From positions 4,278,001 to 4,342,000 of the forward strand of contig CBDFHN010000002.1 in assembly GCA_965247735.1 (NCBI GenBank): 64,000 bases of DNA. The letters are read 5' to 3'. The notes under the pieces were generated by a model. It did not search any database, was not told the origin of the DNA, and worked only from the letters and a program-made list of their open reading frames with translations. A program made the translations under genes and the position numbers. Below are positions 36,910-46,725 of this stretch, piece after piece. How positions within the stretch are numbered: position 1 is the first letter of the stretch; the number at the start of each line of letters is the position of its first letter. This stretch comes from JAOXRU01 sp965247735. GTDB lineage: Bacteria; Bacteroidota; Bacteroidia; Flavobacteriales; Flavobacteriaceae.

Positions 36910-38241
36910 ATGAAAAGATTAGTTGTACTTGGTGGGGGAGAAAGTGGTGTTGGTGCTGCTGTTTTAGGAATAAAAAAAAACTATGATGTTTTTGTTTCTG
37001 ACATAGGTGAGATAAAAGAAGAGTATAAAAATGTTCTTAATCGTTTTGAAATTAAATGGGAAGAAAAACAACATACCAAGACAAGTATATTAAATGCTGA
37101 TTTGGTGGTTAAGAGTCCTGGAATACCAGATACAGTACCGCTAGTTAGCATGTTGTTGAAAGAGGGGATACCAGTGGTTTCTGAAATTGAATTTGCTAGT
37201 AAATATACAAACGCGAATTTGATTGCAATTACAGGAAGTAATGGGAAGACAACCACCACGATGTTAACGCATCATTTGTTATCTAATGCTGATCTAAATG
37301 TTGGTATGGCAGGGAATATTGGAGATAGTTTTGCTAAGATGGTTTGTGAGGATGACAAGGAGGTATATGTATTGGAGATAAGTAGTTTTCAATTGGATGG
37401 CATGGTAGATTTTAAACCACATATCGCTATAATAACAAATATAACGCCAGATCATTTAGATAGGTATGATTATAAGTTGGAAAACTATATAGCATCAAAA
37501 TGTAGTATCACAAAAAATCAAACAAGTGATGATTTTTTAATTTATGATGCAGATGATGAGCATATAGTTGAGTGGTTAAGAAATAATAAAGTAGCCGCAA
37601 AGTTAGTTCCGTTTTCAATTAGTAAAAAGTTGAGTTACGGAGCGTATTTAGAAAAAGAAGAGATAGTATTAAATATAAAAGAACACTTTAGAATGGGAGT
37701 AGATACATTGGCGTTAGAAGGAAAGCATAATGTTAAAAATGCAATGGCAGCAGCTACGGTTTCGCAATTGCTAAGTATTAGAAAACAAACAATTAGAGAA
37801 AGTTTAGAGAATTTTCATGGTGCTGAACACCGTTTGGAAAAAGTACTCAAAATTCAGCATGTACAATATATTAATGATTCTAAAGCAACAAATGTAAACG
37901 CTACTTTTTTTGCTTTGGATAGTGTGACTATGCCAACTGTTTGGATCGTTGGTGGTACCGATAAAGGAAATGATTATGTGCCGCTAATGCCAATGGTAAG
38001 AGAAAAAGTAAAAGCAATAATCTGTCTTGGTGTTGATAATGAAAAATTAATAGATACATTTCATAATGCTGTAGATGTTTTGGTTGAAACTACAAGTATG
38101 GAAGAGGCAGTTAAGATGGCATATAGACTAGCAGATCGTAATGATACTGTTTTGTTGTCCCCAGCATGTGCTAGTTTTGATTTGTTTGAAAACTATGAAG
38201 ATAGAGGAAGACAGTTTAAAGATGCAGTAAAAAGATTATAA
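36910..38241 (+). CDS. murD: UDP-MurNAc-L-alanine:D-glutamate ligase
   Basis: 443 residues. Adds D-Glu to UDP-MurNAc-L-Ala. N-terminal GGGESGVGAA nucleotide fold, ATP loop GSNGKTTTT near 110-118, and the C-terminal LLSPACASFDLFENYEDRG characteristic of MurD. Cytoplasmic. It has the common arrangement between mraY and ftsW, with an 18-base gap before and a 9-base gap after. Confidence 0.95.
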   Translation: MKRLVVLGGGESGVGAAVLGIKKNYDVFVSDIGEIKEEYKNVLNRFEIKWEEKQHTKTSILNADLVVKSPGIPDTVPLVSMLLKEGIPVVSEIEFASKYTNANLIAITGSNGKTTTTMLTHHLLSNADLNVGMAGNIGDSFAKMVCEDDKEVYVLEISSFQLDGMVDFKPHIAIITNITPDHLDRYDYKLENYIASKCSITKNQTSDDFLIYDADDEHIVEWLRNNKVAAKLVPFSISKKLSYGAYLEKEEIVLNIKEHFRMGVDTLALEGKHNVKNAMAAATVSQLLSIRKQTIRESLENFHGAEHRLEKVLKIQHVQYINDSKATNVNATFFALDSVTMPTVWIVGGTDKGNDYVPLMPMVREKVKAIICLGVDNEKLIDTFHNAVDVLVETTSMEEAVKMAYRLADRNDTVLLSPACASFDLFENYEDRGRQFKDAVKRL

Positions 38242-38250
38242 AATAGATAA

Positions 38251-39456
38251 ATGGATTGGTTTAGTAAAATAGAAGGAGATAGAGCTTTGTGGGCAGTAGT
38301 TGCCTTGCTTGGGTTGTTTTCTTTTTTACCTGTGTATAGTGCTAGTAGTAATCTGGTGTATGTGGTGGGTAATGGAACCGGATCTACTTTTAGTTATCTT
38401 TTTAAGCATGCCGTATTGTTGTTTCTTGGTTTTGGAATTGTCTATGCTGTTCATAAAATACCCACACGTTATTTTAAAGGTTTATCAATAATTACAATAC
38501 CTATTGTTGTTCTGTTGTTAATTTATACGCTGGCACAAGGATCAACTACGGTAGATGGTTCTAATGCGAGTAGATGGATTAGAATACCAGTAGTAGGTTT
38601 TACTTTTCAGACTTCAGGTTTAGCTTTTGTAGTGTTAATGATTTATGTAGCACGGTATTTAGCAAAAATTAAAGATAAAAAGGTAGCGTTTAAAGAGACT
38701 ATTCTTCCATTATGGTTGCCTGTAGGGGTTATTTTGGCGCTAATATTGCCTGCTAACTTTTCTACTACTGCAATTATCTTTTTTATGGTTTTTGTTTTGT
38801 GTTTTTTGGGTGGATATCCTTTACGTTACTTAGGAAGTATGGTTTTAGTAGGTGTAGTCTGTTTAGGAATGTTTGTGCTTACAGCCAAGGCGTTTCCAGA
38901 CTTGTTTAATAATAGGGTGACTACTTGGGAAAATAGAATTAAAAGTTTTTTTGATGACGAAGTTACAGATGCCAATTACCAAGCAGAGCGGGCTAAAATG
39001 GCAATTGTTTCTGGAAAGGTATTTGGAGTAGGTGCAGGAAAGAGTGTAATGAAAAACTTCCTTCCTCAAAGTTCTTCGGATTTTATATTTGCAATTATAG
39101 TGGAAGAATATGGATTGTTGGGTGGTGTTTCATTAATGCTACTTTATATATTTTTATTATTTAGAATTGTAATTATTGCCAATGGAGCATCATCTGTGTT
39201 TGGTAAGTTATTGGTGCTTGCAGTAGGCTTGCCGATTGTTTTTCAAGCATTTATAAATATAGCTGTTGCAGTAGAGTTGTTTCCAGTTACAGGACAAACA
39301 TTGCCATTAATTAGTAGTGGAGGATCGTCGGTGTGGATGACTTGTTTGGCAATAGGGATTGTACTAAGTGTAAGTGCAAAGCGAGAAGAAGAAAAGATAA
39401 ACGAAGAAATAGAAGAAGAAGTTAACCCTTTAGAAGTATTAAGTGGGCAATTATAA
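38251..39456 (+). CDS. ftsW: Septal peptidoglycan polymerase FtsW
   Basis: 401 residues of the SEDS family with about ten membrane helices. Polymerises lipid II at the division site with FtsI. Characteristic segments: GSNASRWIRI, LPQSSSDFIFAIIVEEYG (shown in part) and VTGQTLPLISSGGSS near the C-terminus. The extreme C-terminus is Glu-rich and cytoplasmic. Overlaps murG by 14 bases. Confidence 0.94.
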   Translation: MDWFSKIEGDRALWAVVALLGLFSFLPVYSASSNLVYVVGNGTGSTFSYLFKHAVLLFLGFGIVYAVHKIPTRYFKGLSIITIPIVVLLLIYTLAQGSTTVDGSNASRWIRIPVVGFTFQTSGLAFVVLMIYVARYLAKIKDKKVAFKETILPLWLPVGVILALILPANFSTTAIIFFMVFVLCFLGGYPLRYLGSMVLVGVVCLGMFVLTAKAFPDLFNNRVTTWENRIKSFFDDEVTDANYQAERAKMAIVSGKVFGVGAGKSVMKNFLPQSSSDFIFAIIVEEYGLLGGVSLMLLYIFLLFRIVIIANGASSVFGKLLVLAVGLPIVFQAFINIAVAVELFPVTGQTLPLISSGGSSVWMTCLAIGIVLSVSAKREEEKINEEIEEEVNPLEVLSGQL

Positions 39457-40531
39457 ATTTATAATATCAGGAGGAGGTACAGGTGGTCATATTTATCCAG
39501 CAATTGCAATTGCAGATGAATTGAAAAAACGCTACCCAAATGCAGCATTTTTGTTTGTAGGAGCAAAAGATAGGATGGAAATGGAGAAAGTTCCACAAGC
39601 TGGTTATGAGATTGAAGGCTTATGGATTAGCGGAATTCAAAGAAAACTGACACTTAAAAATTTACTTTTCCCGATTAAGCTTATTAATAGTTTATGGAGG
39701 TCTAGAAGTATTGTAAAAAGTTTTAAGCCTAATGTGGTTGTAGGAACTGGTGGGTTTGCAAGTGGACCATTATTAAAAATGGCATCTAGTAATGGTGTGT
39801 CGTGTGTATTGCAGGAACAAAATTCTTTTGCGGGAATAACAAATAAGTTGTTGGCGTCAAAAGCTAAAAAGATATGTGTTGCTTATGATGGAATGGAACA
39901 GTTTTTTCCTGCAAATAAAATTGTAAAAACTGGAAATCCAGTACGTGCAGATTTATTAGAGATAAGGTCAAAAAGAGAAGAAGCAATTTCCTTTTTCGAT
40001 TTAGATAAAGATAAAAAAACAATCCTGGTTTTAGGAGGAAGCTTAGGAGCAAGAAGAGTGAATCAGTTAGTAGAGAAACAGCTTTCTTTTTTTGATAAAC
40101 ATGGTTTTCAGTTGCTTTGGCAATGTGGAAAACTGTATGAAAATGCTTACAAAGGGCATTCTGGAGATACAGTTAAGGTGTTGCCTTTTGTAAATAGGAT
40201 GGATTTGGCTTATGCAGCAGCAGATATTGTTATTTCTAGGGCAGGAGCAGGCTCGGTTTCGGAGCTATCTATTGTTGGGAAACCAGTTTTGTTTATTCCT
40301 TCTCCTAATGTGGCAGAAGATCATCAAACTAAAAATGCAGAAGCAATTGTAAAAGAAAATGCAGCGGTAATGATTAAGGAAGCTAATCTTGATCAGGAGT
40401 TTGAATCTGTATTTGAAAATGAGTTTTTAGATTCAGAAAAGCTATTGACCTATGGTCAGCAGTTAAAAAAGCTTGCAAAACCTAATGCAACAGCAGAAAT
40501 TGTTAACGAAATAGTAGCCTTGTTAAAATGA
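39443..40531 (+). CDS. murG: UDP-GlcNAc:lipid I GlcNAc transferase
   Basis: 362 residues, GTG start inside the end of ftsW. Converts lipid I to lipid II at the inner membrane face. GT-B fold with the N-terminal Gly loop SGGGTGGHIYPA, the QEQNSFAG segment and the C-terminal donor-site region SRAGAGSVSEL. Overlaps murC by 4 bases. Confidence 0.95.
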   Translation: MGNYKFIISGGGTGGHIYPAIAIADELKKRYPNAAFLFVGAKDRMEMEKVPQAGYEIEGLWISGIQRKLTLKNLLFPIKLINSLWRSRSIVKSFKPNVVVGTGGFASGPLLKMASSNGVSCVLQEQNSFAGITNKLLASKAKKICVAYDGMEQFFPANKIVKTGNPVRADLLEIRSKREEAISFFDLDKDKKTILVLGGSLGARRVNQLVEKQLSFFDKHGFQLLWQCGKLYENAYKGHSGDTVKVLPFVNRMDLAYAAADIVISRAGAGSVSELSIVGKPVLFIPSPNVAEDHQTKNAEAIVKENAAVMIKEANLDQEFESVFENEFLDSEKLLTYGQQLKKLAKPNATAEIVNEIVALLK

Positions 40532-41883
40532 ATATAAAAGAAATACATAGCGTGTATTTTGTTGGAATTGGAGGAATCGGAATGTCGGCTCTTGCCAAGT
40601 ATTTTAAGCATATAGGTAAAGAAGTGGCTGGTTATGATAAAACAGAAACAGCCTTAACAAGAGATATGGTTAGCAAAGGTATTGCTATTCATTATGATGA
40701 TGCTGTAGCTAATATTGGAACTCCGTTTTTAGATAAAAAACATACGTTAGTAGTGTATACGCCTGCTGTTCCTGTTAATAATTTGGAGTATTCCTATCTA
40801 AAAGATAATGATTTTGTTATAAAAAAAAGAGCAGAAGTTTTAGGTATTATAACTAAGGAGTCTTATTGTTTAGCAGTTGCAGGAACTCATGGTAAAACAA
40901 CAACATCAGCAATATTGGCTCATATTTTAAAGGAGAATAATGTGTCTTTTACAGCTTTTTTAGGAGGAATATCAGAAGATTTTGATAGCAACTTTTATTA
41001 TGGCGGTAAAGAGTTTACTGTGGTTGAAGCAGACGAATACGATAGATCCTTTTTACAATTATCACCAGATGTTGCATGTATTAATTCTATGGATGCTGAT
41101 CATTTGGATATTTATGGAGAAAAAGAAGGGTTAACAACAGCGTTTGAGGAATTTAAAAGTAAAATAAGTCCTGATGGTAAGCTTTTTGTAAAGAGTGATT
41201 TAGCAATTACTGGTGATGCAACTTTTGGAATAAATGATAGTGCGGATTATTATATTAAAAACATAAAGGTTGAAGATGGAGGATATCGGTTTTCAATTGG
41301 TACTCCAAAAAAGCAAATTGATGGAGTTCGGTTTAATAAACCAGGACAGCATAATTTGCTAAATGGATTAGCAGCATTTACTATGGCATTAGAAGCAGGA
41401 GTTTCGGAAGATAATGCTTCCTTAGCTTTAGCAAGTTTTAAAGGCGTGCAAAGAAGGTTTTCTTATCAGGTTAAAAAAGAAAACCTTGTTTATATAGACG
41501 ATTATGCACATCATCCTACAGAGCTTAGAGCAATGTATAATGCTGTAAGAGAGCTGTATCCTAATGATAAGGTGTTGGCTATTTTTCAGCCACATTTGTT
41601 TTCTAGGACAAAAGATTTTGTTGATGAATTTGCCGAAGTATTAAGTGATTTTGATGAAGTAGCATTATTAGCCATTTATCCGGCAAGAGAAAAGCCTGTT
41701 GCGGGTGTAAGTTCAGAGTGGTTATTAGAGAAAATGAATAATGCAAATAAAAAATTAATAAAAAAAGAGGATTTAGTAGCTGTAGTGTCAAATACAACAG
41801 CTAAAATTATCTTAACCATGGGTGCTGGGGATATTGGTGTTGAAGTAAAAAAAATAAAAGAAGTATTACTTGAAAAAAATTAA
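40528..41883 (+). CDS. murC: UDP-MurNAc:L-alanine ligase
   Basis: 451 residues. First amino-acid addition of peptidoglycan synthesis. GIGGIGMSALA at the N-terminus, ATP loop GTHGKTTTS near 116-124, and VEADEYDRSFL and DDYAHHPTE motifs are intact. Its end overlaps ftsQ by 14 bases. No ddl follows, in keeping with Bacteroidota clusters. Confidence 0.95.
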   Translation: MNIKEIHSVYFVGIGGIGMSALAKYFKHIGKEVAGYDKTETALTRDMVSKGIAIHYDDAVANIGTPFLDKKHTLVVYTPAVPVNNLEYSYLKDNDFVIKKRAEVLGIITKESYCLAVAGTHGKTTTSAILAHILKENNVSFTAFLGGISEDFDSNFYYGGKEFTVVEADEYDRSFLQLSPDVACINSMDADHLDIYGEKEGLTTAFEEFKSKISPDGKLFVKSDLAITGDATFGINDSADYYIKNIKVEDGGYRFSIGTPKKQIDGVRFNKPGQHNLLNGLAAFTMALEAGVSEDNASLALASFKGVQRRFSYQVKKENLVYIDDYAHHPTELRAMYNAVRELYPNDKVLAIFQPHLFSRTKDFVDEFAEVLSDFDEVALLAIYPAREKPVAGVSSEWLLEKMNNANKKLIKKEDLVAVVSNTTAKIILTMGAGDIGVEVKKIKEVLLEKN

Positions 41884-42589
41884 CTGGAATATCGTTAAGT
41901 TGTTACTACTTAGTGTGGTAGTGGTGTTTTTGTTTGCATTTGCAAACAGCAGATCTATGGACAAAAACCTCTCAAGTTTGGATATTTCTTTTGCCGAAGG
42001 TGATGCTATTTTTATTACTCACAAAACGGTTAATAAATTGTTAATACAAAATCACGGAGATGTTACAAACATAGCTAAAGAAAAATTAGATTTGAATAGC
42101 GTAGAAAAAGCCCTGAATTCAAATCCAATGATTCGTAGTGCTCAAGTGTATCTAGCTGTAGATGGTGAGCTTAGTTCTAAAATAGAACAAAGAAAACCAA
42201 TAGCGAGGGTAATGAGTACTGCATCGTTTTATATTGATGATGAAGGTAAGTCGATGCCTATTTCAAATGTTTTTACTGCAAGGGTGCCTTTAGTTACTGG
42301 TGCAATTGATAAAAATGATTTAAAATCGGTGTTTGAAGTGTTAACATATCTCTATAATGATGACTTTTTAAAAAAGAGCATTATTGGAGTTCATGTAGTA
42401 AATAAAAAATTTCAGCTTAAGCTTAGGCAATCAGATTTTGTGATTGACTTGGGTTATGCAAGAAATCTGAATACGAAGTTTAGCAATTTTAAAGCTTTCT
42501 ATAAAAAAGTGTCAAAAGACAATACTTTAGGACGTTTTTCAAGAGTTAATTTGTTTTATAGCAATCAGGTAGTTTGTACCAAAAAATAA
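41870..42589 (+). CDS. ftsQ: Cell division protein FtsQ
   Basis: 239 residues, TTG start within the end of murC. Short cytoplasmic tail, one membrane helix (about 7-25, VKLLLLSVVVVFLFAFANS), then a divergent periplasmic POTRA/beta domain with ALNSNPMIRSAQVYLAVDGELSSKIEQRKPIARV (read in parts). Membrane scaffold linking FtsA/FtsZ side and FtsL/FtsB. Identification rests on topology and context as well as sequence. Confidence 0.9.
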   Translation: MKKINWNIVKLLLLSVVVVFLFAFANSRSMDKNLSSLDISFAEGDAIFITHKTVNKLLIQNHGDVTNIAKEKLDLNSVEKALNSNPMIRSAQVYLAVDGELSSKIEQRKPIARVMSTASFYIDDEGKSMPISNVFTARVPLVTGAIDKNDLKSVFEVLTYLYNDDFLKKSIIGVHVVNKKFQLKLRQSDFVIDLGYARNLNTKFSNFKAFYKKVSKDNTLGRFSRVNLFYSNQVVCTKK

Positions 42590-42593
42590 AAAG

Positions 42594-43955
42594 ATGAGTC
42601 AAGGTAGATTAGCCGTAGGATTAGATATTGGAACCACAAAGATTGTGGCAATGATTGGTCGTGAAAATGAGTATGGTAAAATTGAAATTTTAGGCATTGG
42701 AAAGTCTAAAAGCCTTGGTGTACATAGAGGTGTTGTAAATAATATTACACAAACAATACAAAGTATTCAACAAGCGGTGACAGATGCTGAAGTTGATGCA
42801 GGACAAAAAATAGAGAAAGTTGTTGTAGGTATTGCGGGACAGCATATTAGAAGCTTACAACATAGTGATTATATTACAAGAGCAAATTCCGAAAAGGTAA
42901 TTGACGAGGTAGATTTAGATAATTTATGTAGTCAGGTTTTTAAGCTGGTAATGCTACCTGGAGAAGAAATTATCCATGTATTGCCACAAAGTTATAAGGT
43001 AGACGGGCAATCAGAAATTAAAGAGCCTATAGGAATGTATGGTGGACGTTTAGAAGCCAATTTTCATGTAGTAGTAGGGCAGGTATCTTCCATAAAAAAT
43101 ATAGGAAGATGTATTAAGAGTGCAGGTTTAGAATTGTCTCATATTACATTAGAACCTTTAGCTTCTTCTAATGCGGTATTAAGTCAGGAAGAAAAAGAAG
43201 CTGGAATAGCGCTAATTGATATCGGTGGTGGTACTACCGATTTGGCAATTTTTAAAGATGGAATTATCCGTCATACAGCAGTAATTCCTTTTGGAGGAAA
43301 TGTAATCACAGAAGATATAAAAGAAGGCTGTTCTATTATTGAAAAGCAAGCCGAACTATTGAAAATAAAATTTGGATCTGCTTGGCCAGGAGAGAATAAA
43401 GACAATGAGATTGTTTCTATTCCTGGACTTCGTGGTAGAGATCCTAAGGAAATTACCTTAAAGAATCTATCAAAAATAATACATGCTAGGGTTATCGAAA
43501 TTGTAGAACAAGTCTATGTGGAGATAAAAAACTATGGGCATGAAGAGCAAAAAAAGAAACTAATTGGTGGAATTGTATTAACTGGTGGTGGAAGCCAATT
43601 AAAGCATTTAAAACAATTGGTAGAATATATTACAGGAATGGATACTAGAATTGGGTATCCAAATGAGCACTTGGCAGGAGATTCTGATCAAGAGATAGCA
43701 AGTCCAATCTATGCAACAGCAGTTGGTTTGGTAATGAATGCGTTAGAGAAAGATAGAAAAGAATTTTCGGTAATAAAGCAAGCTGAAGAAATAGCAGCAA
43801 AAGCCGATGAAGAATCAAAGTTAAAAAAAGAGGAAGCAGCAGCAGAATCAACTGATAAAGTTGAAGATAAAAAAGCTATTCCAACTAAAGAACGTAAATC
43901 TTTTTTTGATAAGTGGTCCGAGAAATTTAAAGATTTTTTAGATAACGCAGAATAA
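42594..43955 (+). CDS. ftsA: Cell division actin homologue FtsA
   Basis: 453 residues. Tethers FtsZ to the membrane. Phosphate-1 loop GLDIGTTK at 9-16, connect region ALIDIGGGTTDLAIF, adenosine motif GGIVLTGGGSQLKHL. A Lys/Glu-rich linker (about 395-435) leads to a C-terminal amphipathic helix (FFDKWSEKFKDFLDNAE) that would bind membrane. Located 45 bases before ftsZ. Confidence 0.95.
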   Translation: MSQGRLAVGLDIGTTKIVAMIGRENEYGKIEILGIGKSKSLGVHRGVVNNITQTIQSIQQAVTDAEVDAGQKIEKVVVGIAGQHIRSLQHSDYITRANSEKVIDEVDLDNLCSQVFKLVMLPGEEIIHVLPQSYKVDGQSEIKEPIGMYGGRLEANFHVVVGQVSSIKNIGRCIKSAGLELSHITLEPLASSNAVLSQEEKEAGIALIDIGGGTTDLAIFKDGIIRHTAVIPFGGNVITEDIKEGCSIIEKQAELLKIKFGSAWPGENKDNEIVSIPGLRGRDPKEITLKNLSKIIHARVIEIVEQVYVEIKNYGHEEQKKKLIGGIVLTGGGSQLKHLKQLVEYITGMDTRIGYPNEHLAGDSDQEIASPIYATAVGLVMNALEKDRKEFSVIKQAEEIAAKADEESKLKKEEAAAESTDKVEDKKAIPTKERKSFFDKWSEKFKDFLDNAE

Positions 43956-44000
43956 GGTAGCATATAAAGATAAGTACAGTAACTAGTAAGTAATAAAGAC

Positions 44001-45977
44001 ATGAGCACAGAATTTGAAAACATAGCCTTTGATTTGCCTAAGAATCGAAGTAACGTAATTAAAGTCATCGGTGTTGGTGGAGGAGGTAGTAATGCTATAA
44101 ATCACATGTTCCAATCTGGAATTAATGGAGTTGATTTTGTAGTTTGTAATACTGATTCACAAGCACTACAAAATAGTCCCGTTCCTAATAAAATACAATT
44201 AGGAGTTTCACTAACCGAAGGGTTAGGTGCGGGCGCAAACCCAGAAGTGGGAGAGCAAGCGGCAATAGAAAGTCTTGAAGACTTGAAAAGAATGCTAGAT
44301 ACCAATACCAAAATGGTTTTTATAACCGCAGGTATGGGTGGTGGTACAGGAACTGGTGCGGCTCCTGTTATTGCTAAAATGGCTAAAGAAATGGAGATCC
44401 TAACTGTAGGGATTGTAACCATGCCTTTTCAGTTTGAAGGGAAAATGAGAAATGAACAATCTCAGCGTGGAATTGAAAAACTGAGACAAAATGTAGATTC
44501 TTTAATTGTTATCAATAATAATAAGCTTAGAGAAGTTTATGGAAATTTAGGCTTTAAAGCTGGGTTTTCTAAGGCAGATGAAGTATTAGCTACTGCTGCA
44601 AGAGGTATTGCAGAGGTAATAACACATCATTATACTCAAAATATTGATTTAAGAGATACCAGAACTGTACTTTCTAATAGTGGAACTGCAATAATGGGAT
44701 CTGCTGAAGCTGCTGGTTCTGATAGAGCTAAAGAAGCAATTGTTAAAGCTTTAGATTCTCCTTTATTAAATGACAATAAAATTAGTGGTGCCAGAAATGT
44801 ATTGTTACTTATTGTTTCTGGAGCTGAGGAAATTACTATTGACGAAATAGGAGAGATTAACGATTATATACAAACAGAAGCTGGTAATGGTGCTAACATT
44901 ATTATGGGTGTTGGTGAGGACGAGAATTTAGGTGATTCTATAGCCGTTACTATTATAGCTACTGGTTTTGCTGCAGAGCAACAACATGAGATTGTTAATG
45001 TAGAAGCAAAAAAAATAATACATACTTTAGAAGGAGAGCAAAAAGCAGTTCAGGAATTATCACCAATTGGTGATGGTGTAGCTGAGCCTTTGTCAACAGC
45101 AAAGACTACAACTAAGGTTGAAGAAGTAAAAAAGCCAGAAGCAATTATTAGACATAGTTTAGTAGAGGAAGAAGCAGCCTTAGATTTGATACCTACTTCT
45201 GAATTGATTAAAAATATAAACGTTGTTTTTGAAGAGGTAAAAGATGTTGTGGTAGCTGCTCCTATAGAAGTAGTACCTGAGCAAATAGTGGAAGAGGATT
45301 TTGTTATTATTGATACTACGGAAATAATAAAAAATATTGATGTTGTAGCACCAGAAGAAGTTATTGCTGAAGAGGAAGAGAAAAATCAATTTTCTTTAAG
45401 TTTCGACATGCCTTTAGCTGCTAAAGAGTCTGAAACTGAACACGAAAATGTGATTACTTTTGACCTTTCTGATGAGAAGAAAACAAAGTTAAGAGATATA
45501 GAAGTAAAAGATCATATAGAGGTTGTTCCTGTTGTGGAATATTCTAATGAAGGGGAAACTAGATATAGTCTAGATGATTATATGGAGCTAGAATCTAAGC
45601 TTACTGCTGCAAAAGCGGTTAAAAAAGAGGAACCTGTTGAGAAAGAGTTGTTATTTGAAACTAAAACTTTGGAAACACCTGTAGAAGAGGTTGCTGATCC
45701 GGATTTGGACCCAATGAATAGTTCTATTGATACGATGTTGAAAAATAGAGCTGATGAAAGAAGGAAAAAACTAAAGGAATTTAATTATAAATTTCAAAGG
45801 AACAACGAGCAGGTAGATGAGATAGAGAAAGAACCAGCTTATAAAAGAATGGGTATTGATGTAACAAAGCGTTCTGAAGAGGAAGCTGGAGGATCAAGAA
45901 CATCTGTTGGTGGTGATTCTAATGATGATATTCAATTGCGATCAAATAATTCTTTTTTACATGATAATGTAGATTAG
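44001..45977 (+). CDS. ftsZ: Cell division protein FtsZ with long C-terminal linker
   Basis: 658 residues, far longer than E. coli FtsZ (383) but usual for Bacteroidota. The GTP signature GGGTGTG is at 113-119 and the T7-side NNNKLREVYG near 172-181. After the tubulin core (about 1-330), a Glu/Val-rich linker contains two related SELIKNINVVFEEV / TEIIKNIDVVAPEEV segments, suggesting an internal duplication, and a basic region KNRADERRKKLKEFNYKF before the tail. Last gene of the cluster; a terminator follows. Confidence 0.96.
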   Translation: MSTEFENIAFDLPKNRSNVIKVIGVGGGGSNAINHMFQSGINGVDFVVCNTDSQALQNSPVPNKIQLGVSLTEGLGAGANPEVGEQAAIESLEDLKRMLDTNTKMVFITAGMGGGTGTGAAPVIAKMAKEMEILTVGIVTMPFQFEGKMRNEQSQRGIEKLRQNVDSLIVINNNKLREVYGNLGFKAGFSKADEVLATAARGIAEVITHHYTQNIDLRDTRTVLSNSGTAIMGSAEAAGSDRAKEAIVKALDSPLLNDNKISGARNVLLLIVSGAEEITIDEIGEINDYIQTEAGNGANIIMGVGEDENLGDSIAVTIIATGFAAEQQHEIVNVEAKKIIHTLEGEQKAVQELSPIGDGVAEPLSTAKTTTKVEEVKKPEAIIRHSLVEEEAALDLIPTSELIKNINVVFEEVKDVVVAAPIEVVPEQIVEEDFVIIDTTEIIKNIDVVAPEEVIAEEEEKNQFSLSFDMPLAAKESETEHENVITFDLSDEKKTKLRDIEVKDHIEVVPVVEYSNEGETRYSLDDYMELESKLTAAKAVKKEEPVEKELLFETKTLETPVEEVADPDLDPMNSSIDTMLKNRADERRKKLKEFNYKFQRNNEQVDEIEKEPAYKRMGIDVTKRSEEEAGGSRTSVGGDSNDDIQLRSNNSFLHDNVD

Positions 45978-45997
45978 GTATTAAGATATACTATAGG

Positions 45998-46029
45998 AAA
46001 GGGAAGACTTTTTATGCTTCCCTTTTTTT
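45998..46029 (+). terminator. Terminator after ftsZ
   Basis: AAAGGGAAG (45998-46006) pairs with CTTCCCTTT (46017-46025), followed by a T-run to 46029. It ends the dcw cluster. Confidence 0.88.
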
Positions 46030-46088
46030 ATGGATTAGAATTAAAACTGATATAAAATTTCTATATTCGCAATTCAAAATAAGCAGAC

Positions 46089-46535
46089 ATGGATTTACAG
46101 AAAAAGGTAATGGAACAAATGAAGGCAGCAATGAAAAGTAAAGACGCTGTTGCTTTAGAATCATTAAGAGCTATAAAATCTGCTTTGTTATTAGCAAAAA
46201 CAGATGGAAGCGGTGCTGAAATGACTGCTGATGATGAAATAAAATTATTGCAACGTATGGTAAAGCAGCGTAAGGATAGCGCAGCAATATTTACAGAGCA
46301 AGGAAGAGCTGATTTGGCTGAACCAGAATTGGCACAAGCAAAGATTATTGAGACTTTTTTACCAACACAAATGAGTGCAGACGAAGTTGCTGCTGTAGTT
46401 GCAGAAGTTATAGCCAATACCGGAGCTGCAGGAATGAAAGATATGGGGAAAGTAATGGGAATGGTAAGCAAGCAATTAGCAGGCCAAGCCGACGGAAAAA
46501 CAATATCTACACTAGTAAAACAAAAATTAGCCTAG
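46089..46535 (+). CDS. GatB/YqeY domain protein
   Basis: 148 residues. The YqeY fold resembles the tRNA-binding tail domain of GatB (Asp/Glu-tRNA amidotransferase). Typical segments are MKAAMKSKDAVALESLRAIKSAL (in part), EQGRADLAEPELAQAKIIETFLP and GMKDMGKVMGMV. Function uncertain; its place right after ftsZ is a common flavobacterial arrangement. A TATATTCG box-like sequence lies just upstream at about 46062. Confidence 0.93.
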   Translation: MDLQKKVMEQMKAAMKSKDAVALESLRAIKSALLLAKTDGSGAEMTADDEIKLLQRMVKQRKDSAAIFTEQGRADLAEPELAQAKIIETFLPTQMSADEVAAVVAEVIANTGAAGMKDMGKVMGMVSKQLAGQADGKTISTLVKQKLA

Positions 46536-46553
46536 CTAATTAATAATAATAAT

Positions 46554-46627
46554 GGCCTCGTAGTTCAACTGAATAGAATATCAGATTTCGGCTCTGAGGG
46601 TTACAGGTTTGAATCCTGTCGAGGTCA
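46554..46627 (+). tRNA. tRNA-Arg (anticodon TCG)
   Basis: Cloverleaf by eye: acceptor GGCCTCG / CGAGGTC with one G-T pair and discriminator A; D arm GTTC/GAAT; anticodon stem TCAGA/TCTGA around loop TTTCGGC, anticodon TCG; T arm ACAGG/CCTGT around TTTGAAT. CCA is not encoded. It marks the boundary between the conserved core and the repeat-rich accessory region. The tRNA may be an integration site, but no second copy of its 3' end is seen in the window. Confidence 0.95.
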
Positions 46628-46641
46628 CTTAAAGCAGAAAG

Positions 46642-46670
46642 CTCATTCCTTTTGGAATGAGTTTTTTTTA
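46642..46670 (+). terminator. Terminator after tRNA-Arg
   Basis: CTCATTCC (46642-46649) pairs perfectly with GGAATGAG (46654-46661) around TTTT, followed by TTTTTTTTA. Confidence 0.88.
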
Positions 46671-46725
46671 TTTCATAAAATAGCTGAAGCCCTAGCTTCA
46701 AAGCTATTTTATGAAATAAAAAAAG
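46662..46725. repeat. Large perfect inverted repeat
   Basis: TTTCATAAAATAGCT and AGCTATTTTATGAAA form a 15-bp perfect stem, extended outside by a T-run and an A-run, with an inner small hairpin GAAGC/GCTTC. It could act as a bidirectional terminator or as the end of a small mobile repeat; the tandem 126-bp repeat begins inside it. Confidence 0.8.

Noticed and set aside
41883..42600. Missing ddl between murC and ftsQ
   Set aside because: Considered as a deletion, but absence from the cluster is usual in Bacteroidota.
43709..44422. Minus-strand ORFs opposite ftsA and ftsZ
   Set aside because: Shadows of strongly conserved genes; no independent features.
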